DNA of 64,000 nt from Phoma sp. XZ068 (Eukaryota > Ascomycota > Dothideomycetes > Pleosporales > Didymellaceae), in NCBI GenBank assembly GCA_004835665.1, contig RBKR01000028.1, forward strand, positions 391,012 through 455,011, in the 5' to 3' direction. Positions 21,150-33,534 of the stretch are shown here, piece by piece. The stretch's first letter is position 1. Each line of letters opens with the position of its first letter. The notes beneath the pieces are model-generated. The model was not told where the DNA came from. It did not search any database and saw only the letters and a program-made list of their open reading frames with translations. Position numbers and translations under genes: made by a program.

Positions 21150-23097
21150 CTCGATGACTCAGCTCTGTCCGCGCACGCAGTTCCTAAAGAGCATGTGATC
21201 GTCGATATGGCGGGTCAGACTACGGGTATGTGTTGATGTTTCGCGGGCGCTCCTTTGTGTCAACAATATTTGCCTGAATTCTATGATGAGTACTGTAATA
21301 CCAAAATTGGCGCCGTTCAAGACCGCGATGGTCAATGGTGCAGTACTGTGGCTCTCGCTAATCCAAACGAGCTGCCGCTGTCGCAATCTAGCGCAGGGTT
21401 TTACTTCACTGCGGCGAAATGAGATCGGATTCTTTGATTTTTATGTGCGAGTCGCCAAACAGCAGCGGCACTTTATCGCAATCCTGGGCATCGTACTGCG
21501 ACGAAAAGTCGTGAAGTATTACGGTACGCGAGGTCTCACTCGGTACAGTTCCAATCGAGAGTTTTCCAACCGTGAGTGCGATTGCTCCTTGCACATACGC
21601 AGCGAGATGCTTAAAATGAAACACGCTGACCGACTCCAGTGGCTGGCAGGAATGAGCCACTCGAAATGCGCGCTAGAACGGGGAGCTTACAAGGACATAT
21701 CATCGAAAGGACCACAATGACATAAACCTTGTAATTAGGCTGCGAGATAGAACAATCCGTGGCCCAATTATCCTTATATGGACGCATTAGTAACGACGGG
21801 AGCAGCGAGGCGCGTCAAGCCTCCCACCTTAGCGGCCATCCAGTACAGTCCATTACGACAGATTGAAGAAGTTTGAACGAATAGCGACTCGGTAAATCAG
21901 AGGCAGTCGTGCATTCAGAAGTAGGCAGAACCCGAAAGCAGTAGGTTTGGGGCGATGAAGTGACCGTAGCCTACAGCTGCAGACATGGTGGTGTTTTTCG
22001 TCGACCAGAGCAATGTAACGTAGACCGCCTGGAACAGGAAAAGAGTTGCCCTACCTTTTATACAGATGGAAGGATGCGATAGAGCCCAGTTCCAATGTGT
22101 TGAAGTGATCGTGGTGTTTTGATCAAGCGACGACCGGTTATGCCCGGTTCTGTGGTTAGAAGCATGCGTCCCGCCAAGTTCGCTGAGGCTCTAATACATT
22201 GCAGTGACAAAGCAATGCAGCGGTCGAAACGCCAGTAAAACTTTTATACGGGGCCAATAATCAGGCTGAGAAGGGCTTTGTTCGTGCTTCACGCGAACAT
22301 GGTGAGTACTGTGATTTGCCTGCGTTAGGAACAAAGGCTTATGTGGCCTCGCGTGAATTGTGATCTCTGCGTCAATAGTGTGTTTAGTGATCGTGTCTGG
22401 TGTCGTTAAGATTGCAACTCTTCTAAAGACGTATCTGTTTCAGTTTCAAGTTTTACGTAATGTTTAACTCCTCTGGCCTCGCAGATCTGACACGTAACGA
22501 AGGCGTACGCGGCTGGGATACAACCCCGTCAGCAATCTATGTTTCTCTTAGACGTTTGCATGAGGGTTGGACGACGTGGAAAGGGTTTTTGATTATCTGC
22601 CCATTCAATCGATGGTCCCAGAATCGACCAGTGTCCGCCCGTGTTCTGTCGTCTGTGCTGTCATGCTTTCACAGCCGTGACTTCGCCATCTCGTGGTCCA
22701 GTCACTCGGAGCTCCTCTACCGCTCACACCAGCGACAAACATCATCGTACTCGAATATTACTTTCAACCTAGATCCTTTCGTCTGCTCGTCCCAATTCGC
22801 GAACACAAAGCTGCTTCAATCAACCTCCATAATTGATTCGACGTTCAACGGATCAGCGCCGAGGATGGGCAACGTCATCGGAGGCAGCTGGGACATCGAC
22901 AAAAAGTGTATGCGAGCGCAGTTTCTTTACCAAAAGGAAAACCTTCATTAGTTCAGGTCTGTGGACACGAACATAATGTTTGGCAATTTTGCTCCGTGCG
23001 ACAGGGTCAATCTCTGCTGACAGTAAAGGCCACAGAGCGGTTCAGATGATCGCAATCTCATGATGGGCATGCCTATATGCAAACGTGTCACTAACAG
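21150..23097. other. Gap with coding-like scraps but no supported gene
   Basis: Frames of 145 codons (21283-21720) and 163 codons (22460-22951) lack family signatures. A possible intron end at 23097 (CACTAACAG) implies that exons of the short model below may begin somewhere in 22400-23020, but I could not find an in-phase donor. Confidence 0.35.
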
Positions 23098-23256
23098 TTC
23101 CGCAGCGGGCACCAAGGAGGTCATGTGGCTGACAGCAGACATTCCGCTTAGCGAGTGTAAACAGTAAGTCGCAGCTTAGTCTAGTGCCACTCCCTGTGTA
23201 TCGTTGCTGACGTCTGCAGACGCATCTGTCTTGACCCAGTCGATCTGCTAATGTAG
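23098..23256 (+). other. Putative terminal exons of an unidentified gene
   Basis: A segment after a good acceptor (branch CACTAAC, CAG at 23095-23097) reads SAAGTKEVMWLTADIPLSEC. It is joined by a 56-bp intron (23164-23219, donor GTAAGTCG, branch CTGAC, acceptor CTGCAG) to QRICLDPVDLLM and a TAG at 23254-23256. Both splice sites fit the local consensus and the joined frame is open, so this may be the 3' end of a plus-strand gene lying just 92 bp upstream of the reductase, or the decayed N-terminal part of it. No family recognised. Confidence 0.35.
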
Positions 23257-23348
23257 TTTTGCCCTGCCCTCAAAGTATAGATTCTGGATGGCGGCGAGTC
23301 CAAGGGCTGTTGCGGACCGTAACTTCCTTCTCATGTCAAACACGCAGC

Positions 23349-24560
23349 ATGAACAACAGGCCAACCCAGCGCTATGCAGAAATGAGTGCTGCGGAACGAA
23401 TGCAATCCACTCTTGAGTCTTACGCCAGGAACCTTCCTGAGCCACCAAAGGCCAGAGCGCCTCTGAGATATGCCCGCCGAACGATTGCAATCATCGGATC
23501 GACCGGGTTTCTAGGTCCGCACATCGTCGCGTCTTTACTTAAGGAAGATACTAGATCGCACATCTTGTGCCTCAATCGCAACGACGATGGAGGGGAGAGA
23601 ACGAAATCGGCCCTCCTGAGGATCATCGGTCTCGAATCGTCCGAGTTACGGCGACTCAGATTCCTCAGAGCAGACTTGGAGCAACGCAACTTTGGGCTGG
23701 AAGCAACAGAAACGGCTGTGCTTCAGAAGGAAGTGGATGAGCTTATTTTCAACGCCTGGGATACCAATTGGATTAAGCCTCTCGATCATTTCAGTCCGTT
23801 CTTAAAGGGTATTTGCAACTCGATCTCTTTCTGCGCAGCTGCCAGAAGACACCCCCGCATCACTTTCATTTCTTCTGTTTGCTCAGTGGGTAATTGGCCC
23901 CTTGTGCATCCCGGCCAAAAGGAGATTCCGGAAGACATCGTTCAGGACACCCATACCGCAATGCCGCATGGATATGGCGAGTCGAAATGGATTGCCGAAC
24001 AACTTCTCGGCCTAGCGAGCGCAAAGTTCAGCACCACAGTCAATATTGTGCGAGCCGGCCAGATTGGAGGAACGCAGGATCCGAACATGGGCATATGGCC
24101 TGTTCAACGCTGGCTTTGGTCCATTATCATGACCTCTAGAAGACTTGAATACTTTCCTGATAACGTTCAGCCTCTGGACTGGATCCCTGTGGACTGCCTA
24201 GCACAAGGTATAGCGAAGTGCACGAGCGCAGGGTACAGGCTCGATTCTGTTCGGGTTTTCAACATGGTGCATCCGCACCCCGTTCCATGGAGCACGCTGC
24301 ATCGCACGCTACAACGTCACTATGGCCTGACAGCAGAACTGGTCGATTTGCCGTACTGGCTGTCCCGTTCGGGCCCAGATGAAGTGAAACTACACAGCTT
24401 CCTTGCGGCAACAAAAGGGGGAAGAGCGAACAACATGGTCTTCGAGAACGACAACGCCCTTCATGTCTTACCACTAATGCAGCCGATAACGCGAGAGCTA
24501 CTCTTCACTTGGATGGAAAGCTGGGACCTGCCCAGAGATATCGCAAGGGCGAGGATCTGA
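23349..24560 (+). CDS. Thioester-reductase-like (NAD(P)-binding, male-sterility type) protein
   Basis: A 403-aa frame starts at the ATG at 23349; the upstream in-frame codons only offer TTG. It contains the Rossmann motif TIAIIGSTGFLGPHIVASLL (residues ~40-59), then RADLEQRNFG, VDELIFNAWDTNWIKPL, FISSVCSVGNW and the active-site YGESKWIAEQLL (Y and K of the extended SDR triad), and WIPVDCLAQGIAKC. This is the reductase (R) domain found at the C-terminus of NRPS and NRPS-like enzymes and in Lys2, which releases a carrier-bound thioester as aldehyde or alcohol using NADPH. Here the adenylation and carrier domains are absent, so it is either a stand-alone reductase or a detached 3' end of an NRPS-like gene. 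It appears intact. Confidence 0.8.
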   Translation: MNNRPTQRYAEMSAAERMQSTLESYARNLPEPPKARAPLRYARRTIAIIGSTGFLGPHIVASLLKEDTRSHILCLNRNDDGGERTKSALLRIIGLESSELRRLRFLRADLEQRNFGLEATETAVLQKEVDELIFNAWDTNWIKPLDHFSPFLKGICNSISFCAAARRHPRITFISSVCSVGNWPLVHPGQKEIPEDIVQDTHTAMPHGYGESKWIAEQLLGLASAKFSTTVNIVRAGQIGGTQDPNMGIWPVQRWLWSIIMTSRRLEYFPDNVQPLDWIPVDCLAQGIAKCTSAGYRLDSVRVFNMVHPHPVPWSTLHRTLQRHYGLTAELVDLPYWLSRSGPDEVKLHSFLAATKGGRANNMVFENDNALHVLPLMQPITRELLFTWMESWDLPRDIARARI

Positions 24561-26155
24561 CCTGTGCTGAGCTGGACGGCTCAATGTGTCGCCAGGGCGC
24601 GAGTGTCATCGCCGCAAGCACATATATACGTTGGAGATGCAGATCCTAGGCAAAGGCTTCAAGATGTGGGACGAACCTTCCGTCTTGCCAGAGATATCTT
24701 TGTACATCTACCCCAGCGCCTTAAGGATTCGGTTAAGAAACCGAGGTTTGAACATAGCGTAGATCGTGAACTTGGAACTGTAAATTAGCCTTGCCTCAGG
24801 GGCCAATGCCAATTTGGAGAGACTTTGGGCATCTTGAAATCATAGCAAGATACAGACCGTCTTTCCTCTTACTTCTGATATTCATGCGAGACGGCGCTGA
24901 CCGCCCAGGCCCGCAACGATGACGGGGAAGATACCACTCGGTCTTCTGTGTCCTGCTACTAGAATCAGCGGCGCTACGATGGTCACGACATGGATAACTG
25001 TGTCATTGCATCCGTGTGTATGTGACGCGTGCGTTCCAGCCAGATTAATACGAAGTTCGCCGCAGACGCAGATCTCGTACAGGACCAGGGCTTGACGCCA
25101 CAGCGTCTTCGAGGCTCGACACCGATCTGACTGACGGACGTCCGAGAGTATTTACGAAAACAGAGTTCATGTCCAAAGCCTTGTCGTGCATCTGGTTAGT
25201 CTAACTTTGGGCCTTTCCGCTGGTGGCAGGGTTCCGTCAGGCTCCGTCGGGGAATCGGCTGCGACCTCGAGCCCATGGCGCGTCGTAAAGCCCTTACAAG
25301 ATGAGCACAGTCGGGAAAGGAACCGTGTACATGGTCTACTGAGGATGACAAGCCATCGAAACATAGACCTCATCCACACAAGCCGGGGACTATCGCGCTT
25401 CGCGAGAACCGCCTATCAAAAGACCACAAACCTTCTTTGCCAGCGCGACCATTTCAGTGAATTGTACGCGGACTTGCTTAAGAAATTGTCAGCTGCTTCG
25501 ACGATACTGTTCACTTTCAATCGAAGGCATTGTGGGCTTTACAAGAAGCCGCGGAAGCACACACCGTGGGTTTGTTATGTGACGCAAACTTATGCGCGAT
25601 TCACGTAAAGAGGGTGATAATCCGTGTGTGTTCAAAGCGTCCTCGAGCTACCACATCCAGCCCCTGAGACTAGAAACAAAAGACAACCAGCGGGCTTTAA
25701 GATTACGCGGAAACAATCCCCGATAATGCACACTTCAAAGAACAATGACTTGGCCCTGCAGGTTAATTTACGGGTCTCTAGAGTGTGATTCTGCGACTTG
25801 AGCGTCATCTGTGACTGGGATGGTCATATCGTAGCCAAAGCATGATGTTGTTGCAGAAGTCTTCGTATGGAGTTCGCGAGTAGCCGCCTAAGACTGTTCT
25901 GTATACACCAACGAGTAGACTGAGCTCTATCCAGCGCCTGGTTTCATGAGACTGCGCAAATTCCTTTGACGTTAAAGACCTTACGACATGATCGACTTTG
26001 TTGTGACTCCTTCAATCATATGGCTGACGCACTCCATAAGTTGGACAGGCTGGAGTAATCGAAGAGGTCGGGGCGGGTTCGAGAGAGTTCAGCGTAGATG
26101 TAACACATTCGAAGTTCTCGAACTGAGCCTTGTATATTTACTCAATACATCTTCA
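24561..26155. other. Gap without a recognisable gene
   Basis: A 140-codon plus frame (25186-25608) and several shorter ones show no family signature. No repeats noticed. Confidence 0.4.
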
Positions 26156-27022
26156 TCAATACATCTTGGCCACAGGTGCTACCCATGACGGCCCTGGCTC
26201 AAGCTGGAACAGCCAAGGCATGCGAGCTTTCAGCGCAGAGGTATGGTCATATCCTTCTTGCCTTGAGCCAAAACTTAAAGCCGTCCTTGCCTTAACCGTA
26301 GAGAACTCCCGTCGACGAGAGGGTCTCTTCTCGCCATCTACGACTGATCCGACCCACTCAACAGCTCGCCTGGCGCGTGACGTTCGAAGACCAACATCGC
26401 CAGCTCTCTCCACTATTCCTGGCACGACAGATGAGATAGACCGTCGGACCCAAGTGCTGTTACTTGCTTCAGTCGAATGGCTTGTCGCGTCTTGTGTTCT
26501 TTTCCCGGAGCAGACAGGGGCAGCGCCTGCTCGCTTTTGCTCGCGTCTCCGCGAACGCAACGTGCCCTGGTAGTCGTCTGCGTTTCGAGCCGTACCACGA
26601 ATGCAATTCGGGAGTGCTGCCACCACTGATCTAGCCGACACCGGAGACGCTGTTGGGTGGCACGAATGTCTGTCAAGATAGATCGGGTCCAGCAATGGGG
26701 GTGTTGATTCGAGGAGTGACTGGCCTGGGCTAAGCAGCAGCAGGCTGTTATCAGCCGCTGCGGGCACAGGCTTCTTCTCTAATTGCATGGTAGTCGAGTG
26801 AAAAGATCTCTCTGGCTTCCCGTTAAGTTCTTTCCATGTCTTCAGATCGTGACTGTACGGTTTATGTGCATCCAGAGACTTTGTGTCATAAGCGCGCAGA
26901 ACGCAAGATCCATCACCATGACTTCGATGCACTTGCAAGCCCAGCTTTCGATGGAGTATGACATTGCCGTAATCACTCTCTTGTCGTGACATAACAGCTA
27001 CGATGACATGGCATGATGACAT
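26156..27022 (-). CDS. Hypothetical protein, 288 aa
   Basis: A single open frame from the ATG at 27022 (MSSCHVIVAVMSRQ), head-to-head with the DUF3723 gene (123 bp between the two start codons). The sequence is Ser/Arg/Pro-rich with no signal peptide, membrane segment or recognisable domain. Absence of stops over 288 codons is the main support; composition does not separate it strongly from chance. A shared promoter with the DUF3723 gene would be expected if it is real. Confidence 0.3.
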   Translation of the reverse strand: MSSCHVIVAVMSRQESDYGNVILHRKLGLQVHRSHGDGSCVLRAYDTKSLDAHKPYSHDLKTWKELNGKPERSFHSTTMQLEKKPVPAAADNSLLLLSPGQSLLESTPPLLDPIYLDRHSCHPTASPVSARSVVAALPNCIRGTARNADDYQGTLRSRRREQKRAGAAPVCSGKRTQDATSHSTEASNSTWVRRSISSVVPGIVERAGDVGLRTSRARRAVEWVGSVVDGEKRPSRRREFSTVKARTALSFGSRQEGYDHTSALKARMPWLFQLEPGPSWVAPVAKMY

Positions 27023-27144
27023 GGTCTTTACCCTAGTCTTAAGAATCTTCACTCTGAAGATCACCTGGCTCTCTAGAACCCGTCAATCTCAAGACCCATT
27101 CATCCCGTTGCCTTGGTCTCAAGTCTCAGGACAGCTAGCACCGC

Positions 27145-30100
27145 ATGGAGCATCTTGACTTCGTCGACCGAGAGGAAAGGCTGGCAGATGAGAGACGCAG
27201 AAAGCATGTGGGCTCCGCGAGCATTCGACTCGCGTCGCTTGACTACCAGCACAAAGTAGACAATGAGAATGTGAATAGACTGGCGGCTGTTCTGCGAGCG
27301 TCGAGATGTGATCGGACAGACATGATCAATCATGCGATAGCGATAATCGATCAAGACATTCTCGATGGAGCTTTGGCTCTTTCAAATCTGTCACTTGAGC
27401 AGATCGCTGAGGGTAAGGCACGTGGCTATCCAGAACTCTGCCTCCCACCTAGTCTTCAGCTTCAATGCTTGCACGGAGCGGACAGGCTTGCAGCAGCTGA
27501 ACAAGTTCTTCGTCCAGACGATCACTTTTGGGTTGTAGACCTCTATCTCGCAGGTGAAGATCGAGCGCTCCCGATCATCGTCTGGCACATGCTGACCGCG
27601 CTGCAGATATAAGCGCAGACTTGAGACTTGCCTTGGTCGACGCGTACGCGAGTGAAAAGGTCCCCTCGGACGGGGAGTTCTACACAAAGATCCGCCAGTA
27701 TCAGCGTTCTGGTAATCAGTTTTTCAAAGAGCTCTGGCTGGCTCGGCTGGCTGCTGTCAGCAGGCAAAAGAGCAAAAATCTCAAACGGATGTTGAACCTT
27801 ACCGACTACCTGACGGCATTTGACTGCCAGCTAGACATGCCAGGACTTTCGAAAAGCATGATGCTGGGTACGCTCCACACCATGCTTGCAATGAGATGCG
27901 ACGAGGTACACGCACCTAGGATCTAAATATGTCCATGTGCTGATGTTGTCAGGAAAACATACGATATCTTAACCACGTCAAGGACGCGTGGTCAAGAATC
28001 ATGTCATACGACATCCTGGCCATGAAGAGGTTAGACAGCGACACAGTTCGGGAGCTGGAGCTTACTGCCCCTGGATTTTGTCGCAGAGAAGAGCATGACC
28101 TGTACCGCAAGTTGCTAAATGGTCAGGTCTTCAAACACTTTGATGCCTGTGAACGGGCAAAGATATGGACTGAAGTGCTCACCGTCTCGAAGGATAGACT
28201 GATTCCTTCGCTTCGGTCTTTTTTTGAGGATATCAGATATCTTGAGGGGCCCGCAGGGCTAATCAAGCACATGATTCCCAAGCATTTTACGAGCAGCACG
28301 CGCGCTGGTCTGACGGCATCGTTGAAGCGTATGTATACGGACGCAAGGCAGAAGCCGGAAACTTGCACTGTTCAAGTATCGACTACTGGTTTTGAATCTA
28401 GGAAGATGAATCTCGCCGATCAGCTCTCAACATTGTCCGCGCAATTGTGGCTAGCTGCGATGCGCGAGAGTCGCAAAGTCTCCGTAGGTCAAACGAAGAA
28501 CGTAATGGATCGATTGGCGAGAGGTGAGTACAATCACGATTCGGTCTGCCGGATCGCACGCCTAGCGTCCCGCTTTGGCTTTGAGTCTGAGCAGATCTGT
28601 GATTTGAAAAGGCGATCACCCGATCGAGAAATCGCACGTCGTGCGCTTGAGACGGCCAGGGACCCTGCTCTCTACCGTTACTCAGTGGCAGAAATGGAGA
28701 CTTACATTGACCGCATGGTTGAATTCTTCGATGCGGCTTCCAAGATCGAACTTAAGCCGGACACATTTGAATCCACAATCAAGTACCGGTTTATCAGAGA
28801 TCCGAACCGGTGTGGTCTTCCGAAACTTTACGACCATCGAGAAGATCAGAGCATGCTTTTCGTTGACAACCTTCTCGGAAAAGTCCACGGATGCGGTGAG
28901 GTCGATTCTTTCTTCGTGCGCAGATCCGTCTATCTGTCGTTCTTTGGCGAATTGGGTAGCATTCTCGGTTGTTCAAAAGCACAAGAGAAACGATGTGCTT
29001 CAGGAAAGGAGAACAGCCTGGCCGAAGAAGACCAGGCCGTGAATGAAGAAGCAGTGCGCCTCGCCTCGGTTGTGGCCGAGGAGCAACGGTGGAGTGCAAG
29101 GGAAGAATCACCCAATCGACAAGCAGGACGCAGACCGGGCCATCTCAACGGAGAAACATCGAACCAGACTGTAAGTGATCAGGCAGTAGATGGCAAGGCA
29201 CATGTCTGCCACGAGTCGCAAGAGGCAGAGGTAAGTAAAGACAAAGTACCAAGTCATCGCCCGGGAGAGCAGGATGAGCCTTTGTTTGGAAACATCATAG
29301 ACATGCTACAGGAAACCATCACCCAGAAAGAAGCCGCGACACGTACTTCATGGCCTTCGAAACCTTACGTGGAAGTCTGTGGCGCAACAGATACGGTGCC
29401 TGTGCATTTCCAATCTGGCCAACCTGCGTCCCCAGATCAATCAATGAGCCGCCTGAAAGACAACGTGGTGGACAAGAGGCAGACTTCGGACAAGCTCCAC
29501 ACATGCAAGAGGCTGCGAGGACGGATCACCAAGAGAGACGTGACAAAGAATCTGAATCCAAACAACATGTGGTCGCGTCCGAAGACCCGTGCACAAGCGA
29601 AATCGAGGAAGAACATCGAGAAGTTCATATTGGGTGATGATGATGCCGAGGAACGCCCACCACCTGTGCCAAAACGAGCAACGGTAGTAGGACAAACCGT
29701 CGGCACAGACCAGATCCGGTCAAAATCAGGACGAGATTCACGAGTGCAACCTGAATCGCAACCAGTCTCCGGGCACAAACCAGAGCGAGGGCCGGGTATT
29801 GTAAGACCAACGTATGAAGAGTGTCAGACTACTGACTCGGTGGAGATGGAAGCGCCTGTCCTCAACGTGACAGATGCTCAAATCACTAATGAAGAAGATG
29901 ACAAACGCACGCAGAAGGAAACGCCAACAGTAAAAGGCCAGACCCCAATACATATGAAAGAATATTATGAGCCAGATGTTTCTGCGCGACGATCCACCCA
30001 GCACCAGATGGCAGAAGTCTGTTCAGAAAGACAAATCCTGGACAGCCAAGGTTGCCTCCAGCCGTGCGACTCGAATCCATCTGCCCTCAGGAAAGAATCC

Positions 30101-31804
30101 AGGGCCGCAAGCACTCAGAAGCAGCTGACAGAGAATATACTGGACGAAAAAAAGCATTTTGTAGAGCTCGAGATAGTGGAAGATGGTGGAATGAGGACCA
30201 TTCAAACTCGAGTTGAGCGCAATGAACAAGACATCCGCAACCTCCTCCTGAAGTATCAAAGGAAATATACCAGATACAAATTGCTAGACGGTAGTAAAGA
30301 GCTGCTTCCAACAGACGACTTTATCAATAAAATAATCAGTGGCGGGGCGTTCACTTTGCGGTCAGTTCCGCGAGGAGATGAGATGGTAAAACGCCAGCGT
30401 CGGTACAGTTGGAGCGATGGACTCGAGCTCAAACGCAACGTCAAAAGAGAGCTTGCAGCAGTAAAGGCTCGACCAAATCAGCGCTTGGAGAGAGAGGTGA
30501 GACCTCTGTGTGGGACCGACATGAGCCTGCTCGACACGCGGAGAGAATTGGTCACTCAGCAAGAAGCACACAATATTCACCTCCTCAGTTTTGATAGAGG
30601 GATTGGTGGGCTCGCATCAAGCTTTGAGAAAGAAGCCTTCCAATTTGGGAATAGGCTTTCAAAGGCGCAGCCCGTTACCTTCCAATCTGGCCTGTCACAG
30701 GAACCAGACAAGCCGGCAGACTGCCCAAGATCGAACAGAAAAACGCAAGATGTACAAACTGCTACAGGCGCTAAGATAAAAAACGACCAAACGATGAGTA
30801 AGCCTCGGAAAAGAAGGCAAGATCGGACGGCGATTGCTACAGAGAGCAGGCGGGGGAAAGAGGCAGGCGCTTCTGGCAAGTCGAGACCGCGAGCCCCAGG
30901 AAAGGCCACGCGACGAATGGGCCGCAGTTCTGGGCGACTGCAAAATGATGATATGACGAATCGAGCACAGCAGTGTCAAGAGGTAGTCGCAGCGGAACCG
31001 AAAGCCGGACGAGATAAACCACCACCAACCGATCCAGCTTCAGTACCGACAGAAGAAGAGGCAGACCGAGAGATCGAACCTACCATACAGACAGCGAAAC
31101 AGATCGAACGTGGGGGATTTTCTACTATTACAGTTGTATCACTAGCGTCAGTCCCTACGGCAAGTAATGCCAGAGTCACTGAGGAAAAAGACGCAGAACA
31201 TGTGCCAGAAGAAAGACATCATAATCTCAATATAGAGCAAGAGCAAAGCTACGTGCAGTTCACGGAGCTAGAAGGGCTAGAGCAAGCACAAGGGGAGCGT
31301 GATCGACAATTGATCTCGGTACCTGGACAGGAAAGAGAGGATGGCTCAATACCAGTTCACGCAAAGCCCAGTCCGCCGTGTGACTCGCGCCTGCTGAATC
31401 AGTCCACGACATTCAAAGCTCACTACGGATCAAAGAGCGCAGCTGGCACAACCCCGGATGCAACGGTTCTGATTCACCTCAAAGAAAAGAGCGAAAATGG
31501 ATGGACGACCGTTCAAACCATCCCAGTCGCGCCCAATGGCACAGAAGATGCCTTTTGGGCTGTCCGGAGGTTCATTAGAAAGTATGAAAGTAAGCATCGA
31601 GCCTGGAAATCGGAACACAGTGATGGAACACCGATTACAGGACCGGAAAGCGTAAGAAAAGTGATAGAGGATGGCACGTTGGCGATACATTTGATACCGA
31701 CGTCGTGCAAGCCATTCACCGAAAGGAAACGTCCCTACCTCGAGATATCTGATGATAATATGCAGGTAATCAACTCCAGTCCTGCCTGCTTATATAATGA
31801 CTAA
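27145..31804 (+). CDS. DUF3723-family protein, 1519 aa, three exons
   Basis: Exons 27145-27553, 27607-27905 and 27953-31804 join in phase (introns 27554-27606, GTGAAG...CTGCAG; 27906-27952, GTACAC...TGTCAG). The N-terminal ~560 residues match DUF3723: LQCLHGADRLAAAEQVL, HFWVVDLYL, then PSDGEFYTKIRQYQRSGNQF, WLARLAAVS, FDCQLDMPGLSKSMMLG, ENIRYLNHV, and PSLRSFFEDIRYLEGPAGLI. Residues ~560-960 are long, charged and disordered. Two related compact C-terminal domains follow, at ~966-1042 (HFVELEIVEDGGMRTIQ ... GGAFTLRSV) and ~1404-1488 (ATVLIHLKEKSENGWTTVQ ... DGTLAIHLIP). The molecular function of DUF3723 is unknown; members are frequent cargo of Starship giant transposons. The frame is intact over more than 4.5 kb. 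Confidence 0.88.
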
Positions 31805-33377
31805 GAGCGATCCAGGGCCCTAGCAGACCCACTCAGGGTCAACGAACTGAAACAGAGAGGTGCGGCATCCCTACGTTCGAGGTGCAAACTAAACCTATAT
31901 TCCCTCTGGATATCGATCAACACATATAAAGGCAATGAGCCTGCACGTAGAGCATATGCGACATGACCGTTCATGCGAGCCTAGAGCTAGTCATGAACGT
32001 CGAGAGCCAATTCTTCTCGCCATTGCATGCTGCTTAGTTTTAATGTGCGGTATCAACAAACCTTGATGCCCGGCATGAGACCGACAGTTGCCGTGGCGAG
32101 ATGAATCGGGACATGCTCAAGCCCCACAGCTTGGAAAATAAGCACTGTCAGAACGTCTTGGTTGCTGGTCTTTAAGTTGCTATGAGCTCGTCTTTTCTAC
32201 CGAAATCTTTGGGAGTACGGTGTGAGGTGTCCTCCAGCGAGCCGGCACCCGGATTCACCTCTCATGACTTGTTCATACGAAAGGTCAAGCCTTATAAAAG
32301 GCCGTGTGTTTGTATTCCTCACTTGTTTTGTTGTAAAGAACTTCTCTGGCTGGGCGATTATGAGTACCTACATAGGCTTGAACGCGTGGCTGGATTGCCG
32401 TTGAAGTCCGTGAATGTTCCATGTCATCCGCTTCTCTACAATCAAGAGTAGCTGGCCCCAAATTTGATCAGCCTTCGATCGGTGACTCTAGTAGGGTACA
32501 TTTGCTTGAAGCACTAACTTACATTTGAATACATTCTTTGTCCGCGCTTGGGCCAGATCGGAACTATACCAATTGTGAGAAGGAGACGCCACCGATACCG
32601 TAGACAACGCTAAGCAAGGGGTGGGTATACTGCCGGGCGCACCTACCACTTCCATCAGATAAACCTGTGCATGACTGGCATCCCCAGCTTCACGTATTTT
32701 GCCAATCGCTTCATCTCAATCTGTACCAACCTACTGCAAGCTGCCGCTTCAAGACGGGTGGTGCTGTGGGCACATATGCATCTCGGTTGGCCTAGCGCAT
32801 TGGTTTCTAAGGATTCGGATATATAGCACGTCCTCTCATGCATTCTATTCGATCCTGAGGAGTATCAGTCGTATGATTCCATTCGCCGCAACGTGTTTTC
32901 CAGGTGGTTCGGCAACAAAGAGCAAGGCTCATGATCGCTGAACAAAAGAAAAAATTGAAGAGATCCAAGAATGAGCCGACAAGAGGCGTGCTCAGGTTGT
33001 AGAGCAGCGGAGGCTCTACGAAGTTTAGACAGTACATTGATCAGCACGGCGTCTCTGACTTGCGCTAGTACACCCAGAATGAGGAGAAGAGCTGTCATTA
33101 CAGGCATCACGGGGCAATGCACTTCTGCGAGGCAGTACGCTACCCATACGCAAAACATGCTATGTCTCGTTGTACCGCTTAAACGCAAGCGAATGTTTAC
33201 TTTTCAGCAGCGGAGGCACTTAGCCTCCACTTCGCTGCTCGGGCTTGCGTTAGCGTCACCGCTGCATCCTCGCGAGCTGCCGCACCATACCTGGATTTTG
33301 GGCCCTTCAAGTATTTCTCTTCCCTCTGCTCGGCAATGGTTTTAACGTGCACACCGTCTATTATTAGCCTGATACAT
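31805..33377. other. Gap without a recognisable gene
   Basis: Short frames only, including an 89-codon plus frame at 32182-32451. No family signature or repeat besides the flanking microsatellite. Confidence 0.4.
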
Positions 33378-33393
33378 ATAGTAGTAGTAGTAA

Positions 33394-33474
<81 letters not shown>

Positions 33475-33480
33475 GAGTAG
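33378..33480. repeat. (TAG)n microsatellite
   Basis: About 34 near-perfect TAG units, with one interrupted unit (TAA) near 33391 and a GGAG variant at the right end. It begins 54 bp downstream of the MFS permease stop codon (33535). Confidence 0.95.
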
Positions 33481-33534
33481 CATTAGGCGGGGGACGAAAA
33501 CGACCGACAGCTCACGTGTCTTCACAACGCCGAC

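Noticed and set aside
29437..30004. Many antisense frames under the DUF3723 gene
   Set aside because: The opposite strand is an intact 1267-codon exon with family signatures; the antisense frames are shadows.
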